64,000 nucleotides of DNA from the NCBI RefSeq assembly GCF_008039575.1, contig NZ_VDUY01000003.1, positions 434,001 through 498,000 of the forward strand, written 5' to 3'. A program made the translations under genes and the position numbers. This DNA comes from Zeimonas arvi (lineage in GTDB: Bacteria > Pseudomonadota > Gammaproteobacteria > Burkholderiales > Burkholderiaceae_E). Of this stretch, positions 8,712-16,893 are shown in pieces (the stretch's first letter is position 1; each line of letters starts with the position of its first letter). The notes under the pieces were generated by a model. That model did no database searches. It was not told the origin of the DNA and saw nothing but the letters and a program-made list of their open reading frames with translations.

Positions 8712-11700
8712 TCAGACCTCCACCAGCAGGTCGTGCGCCTCCACCGTCTCGCCAGGCTTCACGTGCACCGCCTTGACCGTGCCGTCGCGCTCGGCGCGGA
8801 TCTGCGTCTCCATCTTCATTGCCTCGATGGAAACCAGCGGGTCGCCGGCGCGCACCTTCTGGCCGGCCTTGACCGCCACGGTCACGATCATGCCGGGCAT
8901 CGGCGCCGGCACCTGCGCGGGATCGGCCGGGTCGGCCTGGCGGCGCCTGGCGGCGCGCACCGCGCCGGCTTTCTCGACCCGCAGCGTGCGCGGCTGGCCG
9001 TTGAGTTCGAAGAACACGCGCACCACGCCCTCTTCCTCGGCGGGGCCGGTGCCCTGCATCCGCACCACCAGCGTCTTGCCCGGATCGATGTCGATCGACA
9101 CCTCCTCGCGCTCGCGCATGCCGTAGAAGAAGGTCTGCGTCGGCAGCACGCTCACGTCGCCGTAGTGCCGCCGGTGCTCGGCATACTCGCGGAACACCTT
9201 CGGGTACATCAGCCACGAGGCGAGATCGTCGTCGCCGACCTGGCGGCCCACCGCCCTGGCGGCCTCCTCGCGAATGGCCTCCAGGTTCGCCGCCGGCAGC
9301 CGGTCGCCGGGGCGATACGGGCGCGGCGGCTCGGCCAGGATCGGGTTCGGGCTGTCGCACTTGAGCACCTTGCGCGACAGCGCCGCCGGGAAGCCGTCGG
9401 GCGGAAAGCCCAGATCGCCCTTGAACAGCGACACCACGCTCTCGGGGAAGGCGATCTCGCGCGAAGGGTCGGCCACGTCGGCCGGCGCCAGGTCGTTGGC
9501 CACCATGAAGAGCGCCATGTCGCCCACCACCTTCGAGGTCGGCGTGACCTTGACGATGTCGCCGAACAGCCGGTTCACTTCGGCATAGGCCTTCGCGACC
9601 TCGGGCCAGCGGTGCTCCAGGCCCAGCGCGCGAGCCTGCTCGCGCAGGTTGGTGTACTGGCCTCCGGGCATCTCGTGCCGGTAGACGTCCGAGGTGCCGG
9701 CGCGGATGTCCGACTCGAAGGGTGCGTAGAGCCTGCGCACGCCTTCCCAGTAGTGCGAGATCGCCTGCATCGACTCGCGGTCCACGCCCGGATCGCGGTC
9801 GCCGCCCTCGAGCGCCGCCACGATCGCGCCCAGGTTGGGCTGCGAGGTGAGCCCGCTCATGGCATCCATCGCGCCGTCGACCGCGTCGGCCCCGGCCTCG
9901 ATCGCAGCCAGCACCGAAGCCACCGAGGCGCCGCTGGTGTCATGCGTGTGGAAGTGCACCGGCAGGCCGGTTTCGGCCTTCAGCGCGGCGACGAGCTCGC
10001 GCGCCGCGCGCGGCCGGCACACGCCGGACATGTCCTTGATGCCCAGCACCTGCACGCCGGCGCGCTGCAGCTGCTTCGCGATGCCCAGGTAGTACATCAG
10101 GTCGTACTTCGAGCGCGAGCGGTCGAACAGGTCGCCGGTGTAGCAGATCGCGCCCTCGCAGAGCGCGCCGGCCTCGTTGACCGCGTCGATCGCCACCCGC
10201 ATGTTCTCGACCCAGTTCAGCGAATCGAAGACGCGGAACAGGTCGACGCCGCCGGCCGCCGCGCGGCCGACGAACTGCCGGACCACGTTGTCCGGGTAGT
10301 TGGTGTAGCCCACCGCGTTGCTGCCCCGGAGCAGCATCTGGAACAGGATGTTCGGCACCGCCTCGCGCAGCCGGGCGAGGCGCTCCCAGGGGTCTTCCTT
10401 CAGGAAGCGCAGCGCCACGTCGAAGGTGGCCCCGCCCCAGCACTCGAGCGAGAAGAGCTGCGGCAGCATCCGCGCGTAGTAGGGCGCGATCCGCTCCATG
10501 TCGATCGTGCGCATCCGCGTGGCCAGCAGCGACTGGTGCGCGTCGCGCATCGTGGTGTCGGTCAGCAGCACGCGGCCGCTGTCCTTCATCCACTCGGCGA
10601 ACCGCTGCGGGCCGAGCTCGCGGAGAAGGTCCCGGGTGCCGGGCGGCGGTTTCACCGTCAGGTCGATCGGCTCGCCCGGCCGGGCGATCGTGTTGGCCGC
10701 CTCGCGATGCGCGCTGGCCGGACCGGCCGGCCAGCGCCTGGGCAGCCCGACATGCGCATGCGACAGGTCGGGCTTCGCCCGCCCCTTCATGTCGGGATGG
10801 CCGTTCACGGTCACGTCGCCGATGTAGCGCAGCAGTCGGGTGGCCCGGTCGCGGCGCCTCGGGAAGCGGAAGAGCTCGGGCGTCTCGTCGATGAAGCGCG
10901 TGGTCACCGTGCCGGCGGCGAAGTCCGGGTGGTTGATCACGTTCTCGACGAACTGCAGGTTGGTCGCCACGCCGCGGATCCGGAACTCCCGCAGGCCGCG
11001 GTCCATCCGGCGGATCGCCTCCTGGGCGCTGGGCGCCCACGCGGTGACCTTGACCAGCAGCGAATCGTAGTAGGGGGTGATCACCGCGCCGGTGTAGGCG
11101 GTGCCGCCGTCGAGCCGCAGGCCGAAGCCGGCCGCGCTGCGATAGGCCGAGATCCGGCCGTAGTCCGGCGTGAAGTTGTTCTCCGGGTCCTCGGTGGTGA
11201 CCCGGCACTGCAGCGCATGGCCGTTGAGCCGGATGGCCTCCTGCGCCGGCACCGGCCCGCCGGGCTCGCCGATCCGCGCGCCCTCGGTGATGCGCAGCTG
11301 CGCCTTGACGATGTCGATGCCGGTGACCTGCTCGGTGACCGTGTGCTCGACCTGGATGCGCGGGTTGACCTCGATGAACCAGAAATCGCCCGAGTCGGCA
11401 TCCATCAGGAACTCGACGGTGCCGGCATGGGTGTAGCCCACCGCGCGGCCGAGCTTCAGCGCCGCCTCGCACAGCGCTGCGCGGCGCGCATCGTCCAGGT
11501 AGGGCGCGGGCGCCCGCTCGACCACCTTCTGGTTGCGCCGCTGCACCGAGCAGTCGCGCTCGAACAGGTGGACCAGGTTGCCGTGCCGGTCTCCGAGCAA
11601 CTGAACCTCGACGTGGCGGGCCCGTCTGACCAGCTTCTCGAGGTAGACCTCGTCGTTGCCGAAGGCGGCCGCCGCCTCGCGGCGCGCCACCGGCAGCTGC

Positions 11701-12263
11701 GCCTCGAGCTCGGCATCGTCGTTGATGATCCGCATGCCGCGGCCGCCACCGCCCCAGCTCGCCTTCAACATGACCGGATAGCCGACCTCGGCGGCCATGC
11801 GCTTCGACTGCGCCAGGTCGGCGGCCTCGTCACCGGTCTTCGGCAAGGGCCCGGTGGCCGGCATGACCGGCACGCCGGCAGCCTGGGCGGCGTTGCGCGC
11901 GGCCACCTTGTTGCCCAGCGTGGTCATCACCTCGGGCGACGGCCCCACGAACAGGATGCCGGCCTTCTCGCAGGCGCGGGCGAAGTCGGGGTTCTCCGAC
12001 AGGAAGCCGTAGCCCGGGTGGATCGCGTCGACGCGCGAGCGCTTGGCGATCCGGATCACGTCGTCGATGTCCAGATAGGCCTGCAGCGGCTTGAGCCCCT
12101 CGCCGACCTGGTAGCTCTCGTCGGCTTTGAAGCGATGCAGCGCGAAGCGATCCTCGTGCGAGAAGATCGCCACCGTGCGCATGCCCAGTTCGGCCGCGGC
12201 GCGCATGACGCGGATCGCGATTTCGGAACGGTTGGCGACGAGCAGGGAGTGGATGCGGGACAT
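8712..12263 (-). CDS. pyc: Pyruvate carboxylase
   Basis: 1183-residue single-chain biotin enzyme that carboxylates pyruvate to oxaloacetate. Domains in order: biotin carboxylase (about 1-460; LLVANRSEIAIRVMRA, ATP loop GGGGRGM), carboxyltransferase (about 540-810; TDTTMRDAHQSLLATR and ECWGGATFDVA), a pyruvate-carboxylase tetramerisation region, and a C-terminal biotinyl domain. The biotin-accepting lysine is K1150 in AMKME. The frame stays open far upstream, but the conserved N-terminus starts at the ATG at 12263. The enzyme feeds the TCA cycle and gluconeogenesis; fbp at 19705 fits the same physiology. Confidence 0.95.
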   Translation of the reverse strand: MSRIHSLLVANRSEIAIRVMRAAAELGMRTVAIFSHEDRFALHRFKADESYQVGEGLKPLQAYLDIDDVIRIAKRSRVDAIHPGYGFLSENPDFARACEKAGILFVGPSPEVMTTLGNKVAARNAAQAAGVPVMPATGPLPKTGDEAADLAQSKRMAAEVGYPVMLKASWGGGGRGMRIINDDAELEAQLPVARREAAAAFGNDEVYLEKLVRRARHVEVQLLGDRHGNLVHLFERDCSVQRRNQKVVERAPAPYLDDARRAALCEAALKLGRAVGYTHAGTVEFLMDADSGDFWFIEVNPRIQVEHTVTEQVTGIDIVKAQLRITEGARIGEPGGPVPAQEAIRLNGHALQCRVTTEDPENNFTPDYGRISAYRSAAGFGLRLDGGTAYTGAVITPYYDSLLVKVTAWAPSAQEAIRRMDRGLREFRIRGVATNLQFVENVINHPDFAAGTVTTRFIDETPELFRFPRRRDRATRLLRYIGDVTVNGHPDMKGRAKPDLSHAHVGLPRRWPAGPASAHREAANTIARPGEPIDLTVKPPPGTRDLLRELGPQRFAEWMKDSGRVLLTDTTMRDAHQSLLATRMRTIDMERIAPYYARMLPQLFSLECWGGATFDVALRFLKEDPWERLARLREAVPNILFQMLLRGSNAVGYTNYPDNVVRQFVGRAAAGGVDLFRVFDSLNWVENMRVAIDAVNEAGALCEGAICYTGDLFDRSRSKYDLMYYLGIAKQLQRAGVQVLGIKDMSGVCRPRAARELVAALKAETGLPVHFHTHDTSGASVASVLAAIEAGADAVDGAMDAMSGLTSQPNLGAIVAALEGGDRDPGVDRESMQAISHYWEGVRRLYAPFESDIRAGTSDVYRHEMPGGQYTNLREQARALGLEHRWPEVAKAYAEVNRLFGDIVKVTPTSKVVGDMALFMVANDLAPADVADPSREIAFPESVVSLFKGDLGFPPDGFPAALSRKVLKCDSPNPILAEPPRPYRPGDRLPAANLEAIREEAARAVGRQVGDDDLASWLMYPKVFREYAEHRRHYGDVSVLPTQTFFYGMREREEVSIDIDPGKTLVVRMQGTGPAEEEGVVRVFFELNGQPRTLRVEKAGAVRAARRRQADPADPAQVPAPMPGMIVTVAVKAGQKVRAGDPLVSIEAMKMETQIRAERDGTVKAVHVKPGETVEAHDLLVEV

Positions 12264-12422
12264 TGTGTGGGGAAGGGAGAAGGGGAAGAGGAAAACAGTA
12301 GCGGATTTGGCGGCGGCGCGACAAGTTACCGGTTTGCGGCCGGCCGGCTGCTGCGGTGCGGGCCGCGCCCGGTTAGCATGGCGATATCGCGGATTCGCCC
12401 CGTGCCTCGGGGTTCCTGATCG

Positions 12423-14066
12423 ATGCCTGCCCGACGCACGCTCCGCCTGTCCAGCGCCCTTGCCTGCCTCGGGATGTCGGTGCTCGCCGCGTGCGGGGGG
12501 GGCGGCGGGGACAGCACGGCCGCCGACCCGCCGGCCGACTGCGATTACACCTACACGCTGACCGATTCGCCGCAGCTCGCGGGGCGCGATCAGCTTCTGG
12601 GCGACCAGTGGCACCTGGAGAACCTGGGCCAGAGCGGTGGCACGGTGGGCGAGGACATTCGCGCCAAGGCGGCCTGGACCGAGTTCAACGTACGGGGCGA
12701 GAGCATCCGGGTGGCGGTGGTCGACGACGCGGTGGAAACCGTCCATCACGACATCGCGCCCAACCTGGTTCCGGGCGCGGTCTGGGACTACCGCACGCAG
12801 TCCGCCACCGCGCCGCTGCCCTGCTACGCCGGCGACGACCACGGGACAGCGGTCACCGGGATCATCCTGGCGCGCAACGACAACGCCTTCCAGGGTGCCG
12901 GCGTGGCCCCGCGCGCGGGGCTGGCCGCCTACAACGCGCTGGCCACCAGCACCGACGCCGACATCGCCGACGCGCTGACCCGCGACCTGGGTCGCAACGC
13001 GATCTACAACAACAGCTGGGGATCGCCCGACAACGGGATGCTGAACCGGGCCGAGGCGTCCTTCGTGGCGGCGGTGCGCACTGGCGTCGAGAAGGGACGC
13101 TCCGGAAAGGGCTCGGTCTACGTGTTCCCGGGAGGCAACGGCGGCTGCTACCTGGTCGACGACAATCGCAATTGCGTTTACGACGAAAATTCGAACTACG
13201 ACGGCTACGTGAACCAGTTCGGCGTGATCGCCGCCTGCGCGGTCGACGACAACGGCAAGGCGCCGCTCTACGCCGAACCGGGGGCCAACCTGCTGGTCTG
13301 CGGTCCCTCGGGCAACTCGCGCAGCGCGATCTCCACCACCGACGTGCTGAACGGCTTTCGCCGCGACTTCTCCGGCACCTCGGCGAGCACGCCGATGGTC
13401 TCCGGCGCGGCGGCGCTGGTGCTGTCGGCCCGCCCCGACCTGACCTGGCGCGACGTGCGGCTGATCCTCGCCTACAGCGCGCGGCGCAACGATCCGCTGC
13501 ATCCGGAGTGGAGCCTCACCGGCGCCCGCCCATTCAACCCCTTCTATGGCTTCGGCGCCGCCGACGCGCAGGCGGCGGTCAGACTGGCCCAGGGTTGGAA
13601 CTCGGTAGGCGGAAACGAGTCGATGATCGCCTGCCCGCCGGAAACCTCGCCGCCCTACACCCGCGGCGGCGGCGCGGCGCCCTTTCCGATCGCGATCCCC
13701 GATGCGCCCGCTGTCGGCGGGCCGCAGGTCCGCGAGGACGCGATCGCCGTCGGCGCCGAATGCGGGATCTCGAAGATCGAATTCGTCGAGATCGGTTTCA
13801 GCGCGACTCACCCGTTCAGCGGCGACCTGCGGGTCGACCTGATCAGCCCCTCGAGCCAGGTGAGCCGGCTCGCGGACGGACGCCTGTGCGATCCGGACGG
13901 CGATGGGACTGCCGACAACTGCGGCAACTACGACAACTGGCGCTTCGGCTCGGTGCGCCACCTCGACGAGGCGGTGCCCGGAACCTGGCGGATGCAGGTC
14001 TCCGATCGGCTGAGCCAGGACATCGGCCAGTGGGACGGCTGGACCCTGCGCTTCTGGGGGCGTTGA
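12423..14066 (+). CDS. S8 (subtilisin/kexin-like) serine protease lipoprotein with C-terminal P domain, no pro-domain
   Basis: 547 residues. The signal peptide ends in lipobox LAAC (Cys24), followed by a Gly-rich linker. The catalytic triad is D101 (VAVVDDAVE), H140 (GDDHGTAVTG) and S320 (FSGTSASTPM), with oxyanion N239 (PGGNGG). Residues about 395-547 form a P/Homo-B domain (HPFSGDLRVDLISPSS to WTLRFWGR), as in kexin and proprotein convertases. Subtilases normally carry an N-terminal pro-domain of about 80 residues before the DQWHLENLGQ strand; here that strand (residues 61-70) comes about 36 residues after the lipid-anchored cysteine, so no pro-domain fits. The stop codon overlaps the ATG of the next gene. 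Likely an outer-membrane or periplasmic lipoprotein protease. Confidence 0.9.
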   Translation: MPARRTLRLSSALACLGMSVLAACGGGGGDSTAADPPADCDYTYTLTDSPQLAGRDQLLGDQWHLENLGQSGGTVGEDIRAKAAWTEFNVRGESIRVAVVDDAVETVHHDIAPNLVPGAVWDYRTQSATAPLPCYAGDDHGTAVTGIILARNDNAFQGAGVAPRAGLAAYNALATSTDADIADALTRDLGRNAIYNNSWGSPDNGMLNRAEASFVAAVRTGVEKGRSGKGSVYVFPGGNGGCYLVDDNRNCVYDENSNYDGYVNQFGVIAACAVDDNGKAPLYAEPGANLLVCGPSGNSRSAISTTDVLNGFRRDFSGTSASTPMVSGAAALVLSARPDLTWRDVRLILAYSARRNDPLHPEWSLTGARPFNPFYGFGAADAQAAVRLAQGWNSVGGNESMIACPPETSPPYTRGGGAAPFPIAIPDAPAVGGPQVREDAIAVGAECGISKIEFVEIGFSATHPFSGDLRVDLISPSSQVSRLADGRLCDPDGDGTADNCGNYDNWRFGSVRHLDEAVPGTWRMQVSDRLSQDIGQWDGWTLRFWGR

Positions 14067-14716
14067 TGAGCAAGCTTTCGAATGTGGCCGCCCTCTGCGT
14101 GATCGCATTCGCGGCCTTGGCCGCGCAGGCCGCCCCCGACGCTTCGAATGCCGCCGGCACCGCGCGTTCGCAAGCGGCCACCGCACCGGGGAAGCCCGGC
14201 GACCTGCCCTCGAGCCGCAGCCACGCCAAGGGCCGGTCCGGCGCGACCGCCGACGCCCTCGCGGTCCGGTGGCATGACGGCGAAAGAAGCCGCGAGTTCC
14301 GGATCGACCCCGCGAGGGTGGCCGACTTCCGGGCGACGCTGCCTGCCGGCAAGTTGGCCCCCGTGCGCGCCCGCAGCGATGCGGAGAAGGCCGCGCCCGG
14401 CCTGCCCGCCGGCGTCTCCCCCGTGTTCGTCGACCCCGACGCGGCTGGCCAGATTCGCGCGCTGCCCGGCGGCGTGATCGTGACGCTGAAACAGCCGCCC
14501 GCAGGCAACGATGCCGCCGCCCGCGAAGACCGGGCCCGCCGGCAGATTGCCGACGCGGGCATCGAGCCGCTGCGACCGATCGGCCCCGATGCGCGCCGCT
14601 GGCTCGTCGCATCCCCGCCCGGCATGCCCGCGCTGGAGCTCGCGAATCGCCTGCAGGAAAGCGGCGTCTTCGAATCGGCTTCGCCGAACTGGTGGAAGCC
14701 GCGGGCGCTGAAATAG
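14066..14716 (+). CDS. Secreted protein with subtilase pro-domain-like C-terminus (putative external chaperone/inhibitor of the protease)
   Basis: 216 residues beginning at an ATG that overlaps the protease stop codon (TGATG). Residues 1-22 are a Sec signal peptide (FAALAAQAA). The middle is Ala/Arg-rich. Residues about 135-210 resemble a subtilase pro-domain: a GGVIVTLK strand, an acidic/Arg-rich helix, WLVASPP strand, LELANRLQESG helix and the end FESASPNW, which in ordinary subtilases immediately precedes the mature N-terminal strand. The protein should act in the periplasm on the upstream protease as a folding helper and inhibitor. Precedent: the Aeromonas sobria kexin-like protease ASP, which lacks a propeptide and needs the ORF2 protein encoded just downstream. 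The functional assignment is an inference. Confidence 0.7.
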   Translation: MSKLSNVAALCVIAFAALAAQAAPDASNAAGTARSQAATAPGKPGDLPSSRSHAKGRSGATADALAVRWHDGERSREFRIDPARVADFRATLPAGKLAPVRARSDAEKAAPGLPAGVSPVFVDPDAAGQIRALPGGVIVTLKQPPAGNDAAAREDRARRQIADAGIEPLRPIGPDARRWLVASPPGMPALELANRLQESGVFESASPNWWKPRALK

Positions 14717-14768
14717 CGTACCCGGCGCCCGAGCTGCGGCCCGGGCATACCGACTTCCCTCGAATCGG

Positions 14769-15764
14769 CTAGATCGCCGGGTCGCCCGCGCCGGGTTCGC
14801 TCGTCGCCCGGACGGCATCCGCCTGGCCGGCAAGGCGAATGTCGAACCCGTCGACAGGGAAATGCACCGTGAGCTCGCCCAGTTGCGGGTCCCGGCGCGC
14901 CAGCGACACCCGCTCGGAATCGGCCCCTGCGAGTACGCCCTCGACCGGATCGCTGCCCCAGTCGTCGGCCGCAACCCGGACTCGCTTGCCGATCCACCCC
15001 GAGAGTTCGGCCGCGCCGACAGGCGAAGCACCCGCGGCAATCGGCATCGCATCGCGAGCCGCCAGCAAGGCTTGCGCCGGCGTCGCTTCGACCCGCTCGC
15101 CATGTCCGATCGCGTCCAGTCGCTCCATCCATCCGACCAGGGCGGGCCTGCGCGCCCAGTCGATCCGGTCGGGCAGGTTCTCCCTCAGGTACCAGAGCGG
15201 GTGGCGAACGGCCAGGTCGGCCAGCCCGGGGGCGCGTCCGAGCAGCCAGGGCCGACCATCCCCGAGCAGCGCCTCCAGCCGGTCGAGCCTGCGCCGCAAG
15301 CGCGCGGCGACGGCCGGCAGTTGCGCGCGCATTGCGTCCGGATCCCAGCCATTGAAGCGACCGGCCGTGAAGCGGGCGCGATCCGCATGCAGCGCCTCGG
15401 GGAAGCGATTGCCCTGGGTGCCGAACACGAAGCCCAGGGCGTCGGCGAACAGGGCCCTGTCGGCCCACGATTCGAGCGCGTCGCCGAGACCGGCCGGACC
15501 GTCCGGATTCAAGCCGGGCTCAGGAAAGCGACGCTCCAGTTCGGCGAGGATGCAGCGGGTGTCGCAATAGACATCGGCGCCGATCTGCATGACCGGCGTG
15601 CGCCGATAGCCGCCCGTGAGCGGCTCCAGATCGGGCTTCGGCGCCCAGCGCGGCTGGATCACCGAGTGCCAGCGCAGCCCCTTCAGGCCGAACGCGAGCC
15701 GCACCTTCTCGGAGAACGGCGAACGGTCGTAGTGGTGAAAGTGGATGGCGGTCATGCGGCTCAT
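14769..15764 (-). CDS. Glutathione S-transferase family protein with C-terminal extension
   Basis: 331 residues. The N-terminal thioredoxin-like half is recognisable (HFHHYDRSPFSEKVRLAF, then TPVMQIGADVYCDTRCI), followed by the all-helical GST C-terminal domain to about residue 240. A further extension of about 90 residues (GKRVRVAADDWGSDPVEG to FDIRLAG) forms a beta-rich segment not found in classical 200-220-residue GSTs; larger GST-like proteins with such tails occur in proteobacteria. The catalytic role and substrate are unknown. The ATG at 15764 overlaps the TGA of the DUF4136 gene (ATGA), so the two are coupled. Confidence 0.8.
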   Translation of the reverse strand: MSRMTAIHFHHYDRSPFSEKVRLAFGLKGLRWHSVIQPRWAPKPDLEPLTGGYRRTPVMQIGADVYCDTRCILAELERRFPEPGLNPDGPAGLGDALESWADRALFADALGFVFGTQGNRFPEALHADRARFTAGRFNGWDPDAMRAQLPAVAARLRRRLDRLEALLGDGRPWLLGRAPGLADLAVRHPLWYLRENLPDRIDWARRPALVGWMERLDAIGHGERVEATPAQALLAARDAMPIAAGASPVGAAELSGWIGKRVRVAADDWGSDPVEGVLAGADSERVSLARRDPQLGELTVHFPVDGFDIRLAGQADAVRATSEPGAGDPAI

Positions 15765-16441
15765 CGCGCGGCGCCGGCCCCGTCCGCCGGCGACCCGACC
15801 GCCTCCCGCGGCACCTCGACCCGCCGCGTGACCCCCGACAAGCCCGGGAAGTCGGCAAACAAGGACCGCGCCAGGTAGGGCATCGCGCCGGCGATCGAGG
15901 GCGCGCCCCCGGAGGTGACCGCGGTGGCCTCGTAGACCTTGCGCCCGCCGGCGGCCAGGTCGCGGAAGTTCGCCGACAGCCGGTACTCGTACCAGGCGAT
16001 GTCGCGCTCGACCGCGTAGCCGCCATAGCCCGGGAACGGTGCGGCGATCGACACCCCGCCGTGATGGCCCCAGGTGCCCCACCAGAACCAGGGCTGCACG
16101 TAATAGGGCTGCGTGTACTCGAGCCTCCGCTCGTGCCGCGGCCGCACCGCGGTCTCGAAGCGGAGCTCGAAACGCGGCGCCTGCGCCGCCTCGGTGAACC
16201 CGATCCGGGCCAGCTCGGCGCGCATCTGCTGCCGGTAGGTCGCGTGCTCGAGGCTGTCGAGCTGCGTCTCGGTGGCGGCGAAGCGGTAGGTGCGCGGCGC
16301 TTGCGCCGGCCACTCGTGGAAGACCGTCAGGTCGCTGGCGATCGGGGTGGCGCAGCCGGCCAGCAGCACGGCCATCGCCAGCAGGCCGAATCCCGCGACG
16401 CCGCGCAGGCGGACGCGGAAGGAGCGGAGGAAGATGGTCAT
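15761..16441 (-). CDS. DUF4136 lipoprotein
   Basis: 226 residues. The signal peptide ends in LLAGC, a lipobox. The mature part fits DUF4136: an early SDLTVFHEW strand with the family's F-x-x-W pattern, an aromatic-rich middle (YYVQPWFWWGTWG) and a C-terminal FADFPGLSG region. Family members are outer-membrane-associated lipoproteins of unknown role. The start is the ATG at 16441, with AGGAG upstream; a further in-frame start at 16462 is less likely. It lies 33 bases after the lipoprotein gene at 16475 and overlaps the GST-like gene by 4 bases, so the three form a likely operon. Confidence 0.8.
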   Translation of the reverse strand: MTIFLRSFRVRLRGVAGFGLLAMAVLLAGCATPIASDLTVFHEWPAQAPRTYRFAATETQLDSLEHATYRQQMRAELARIGFTEAAQAPRFELRFETAVRPRHERRLEYTQPYYVQPWFWWGTWGHHGGVSIAAPFPGYGGYAVERDIAWYEYRLSANFRDLAAGGRKVYEATAVTSGGAPSIAGAMPYLARSLFADFPGLSGVTRRVEVPREAVGSPADGAGAAR

Positions 16442-16474
16442 GGTGTTGCTCCTGCCGGGCAAGGCCGGCCCCGC

Positions 16475-16876
16475 TCAGCGCGGGCTCTCGTAGAAGACGT
16501 AGCTGGTGGAATAGTCGCTGAATTCGAAGTAGACCTTCTTCTCGCCGGGATCGACCTCGCCGTTCAGGTTGGCGTCGAACACGCCATAGCCGAAGCGGTA
16601 GGGCCGCGGCGCGCCGTCCTGGGTCCCCTGGGCGGTCGAGACCTTGTCGATCTTCAGGAAGCGGCGCACCAGCTTGTCGCCGGCGTAGATCTCGAGCACC
16701 CCGTCGGTGCCGGTCCAGTTCTGGATGCCCCGCGAGAGCGTGTTCTGGGTTTCCTGGGTGCAGCCGGCGACAAGCAGCGCGAGCGCCGCCGCCAGCGTGG
16801 CCGAGACGGCCCTGCCTGGTCCACCGCCGGCGGCCGCCGGCGATCGCGCCCGACCCGAGCGCTTACAATCGTCCAT
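16475..16876 (-). CDS. Lipoprotein with an EF-hand-like loop, unknown function
   Basis: 133 residues starting at the ATG at 16876 (AGGAG about 9 bases upstream). The N-terminus is unusually long and basic before the hydrophobic stretch and lipobox LVAGC (Cys39). Near the C-terminus, residues 101-112 (DANLNGEVDPGE) follow the 12-residue EF-hand pattern with Asp, Asn, Asn, Gly, Asp and Glu at positions 1, 3, 5, 6, 9 and 12, so it may bind calcium. The rest is beta-rich (LEIYAGDKLVRRF, KKVYFEFSDYSTSYVFYE). I do not recognise a family. Its start codon is only 17 bases from that of the divergent pepN. Confidence 0.65.
   Translation of the reverse strand: MDDCKRSGRARSPAAAGGGPGRAVSATLAAALALLVAGCTQETQNTLSRGIQNWTGTDGVLEIYAGDKLVRRFLKIDKVSTAQGTQDGAPRPYRFGYGVFDANLNGEVDPGEKKVYFEFSDYSTSYVFYESPR
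16864..16869 (+). promoter_or_regulatory. Candidate -10 element of pepN
   Basis: TACAAT, five of six matches to TATAAT, 24 bases before the pepN ATG. No convincing -35 is visible at the expected distance. It lies inside the first codons of the divergent lipoprotein gene, so the two genes must share or overlap promoter sequence. Confidence 0.35.
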
Positions 16877-16893
16877 CCTCGGAATCTCCTGCA

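Noticed and set aside
8418-12419. 1333-residue open frame on the plus strand opposite pyruvate carboxylase
   Set aside because: It is an Arg/His/Gly/Asp-rich low-complexity translation with no domain, and it mirrors a gene with clear motifs. Long antisense frames are expected in high-GC coding DNA.
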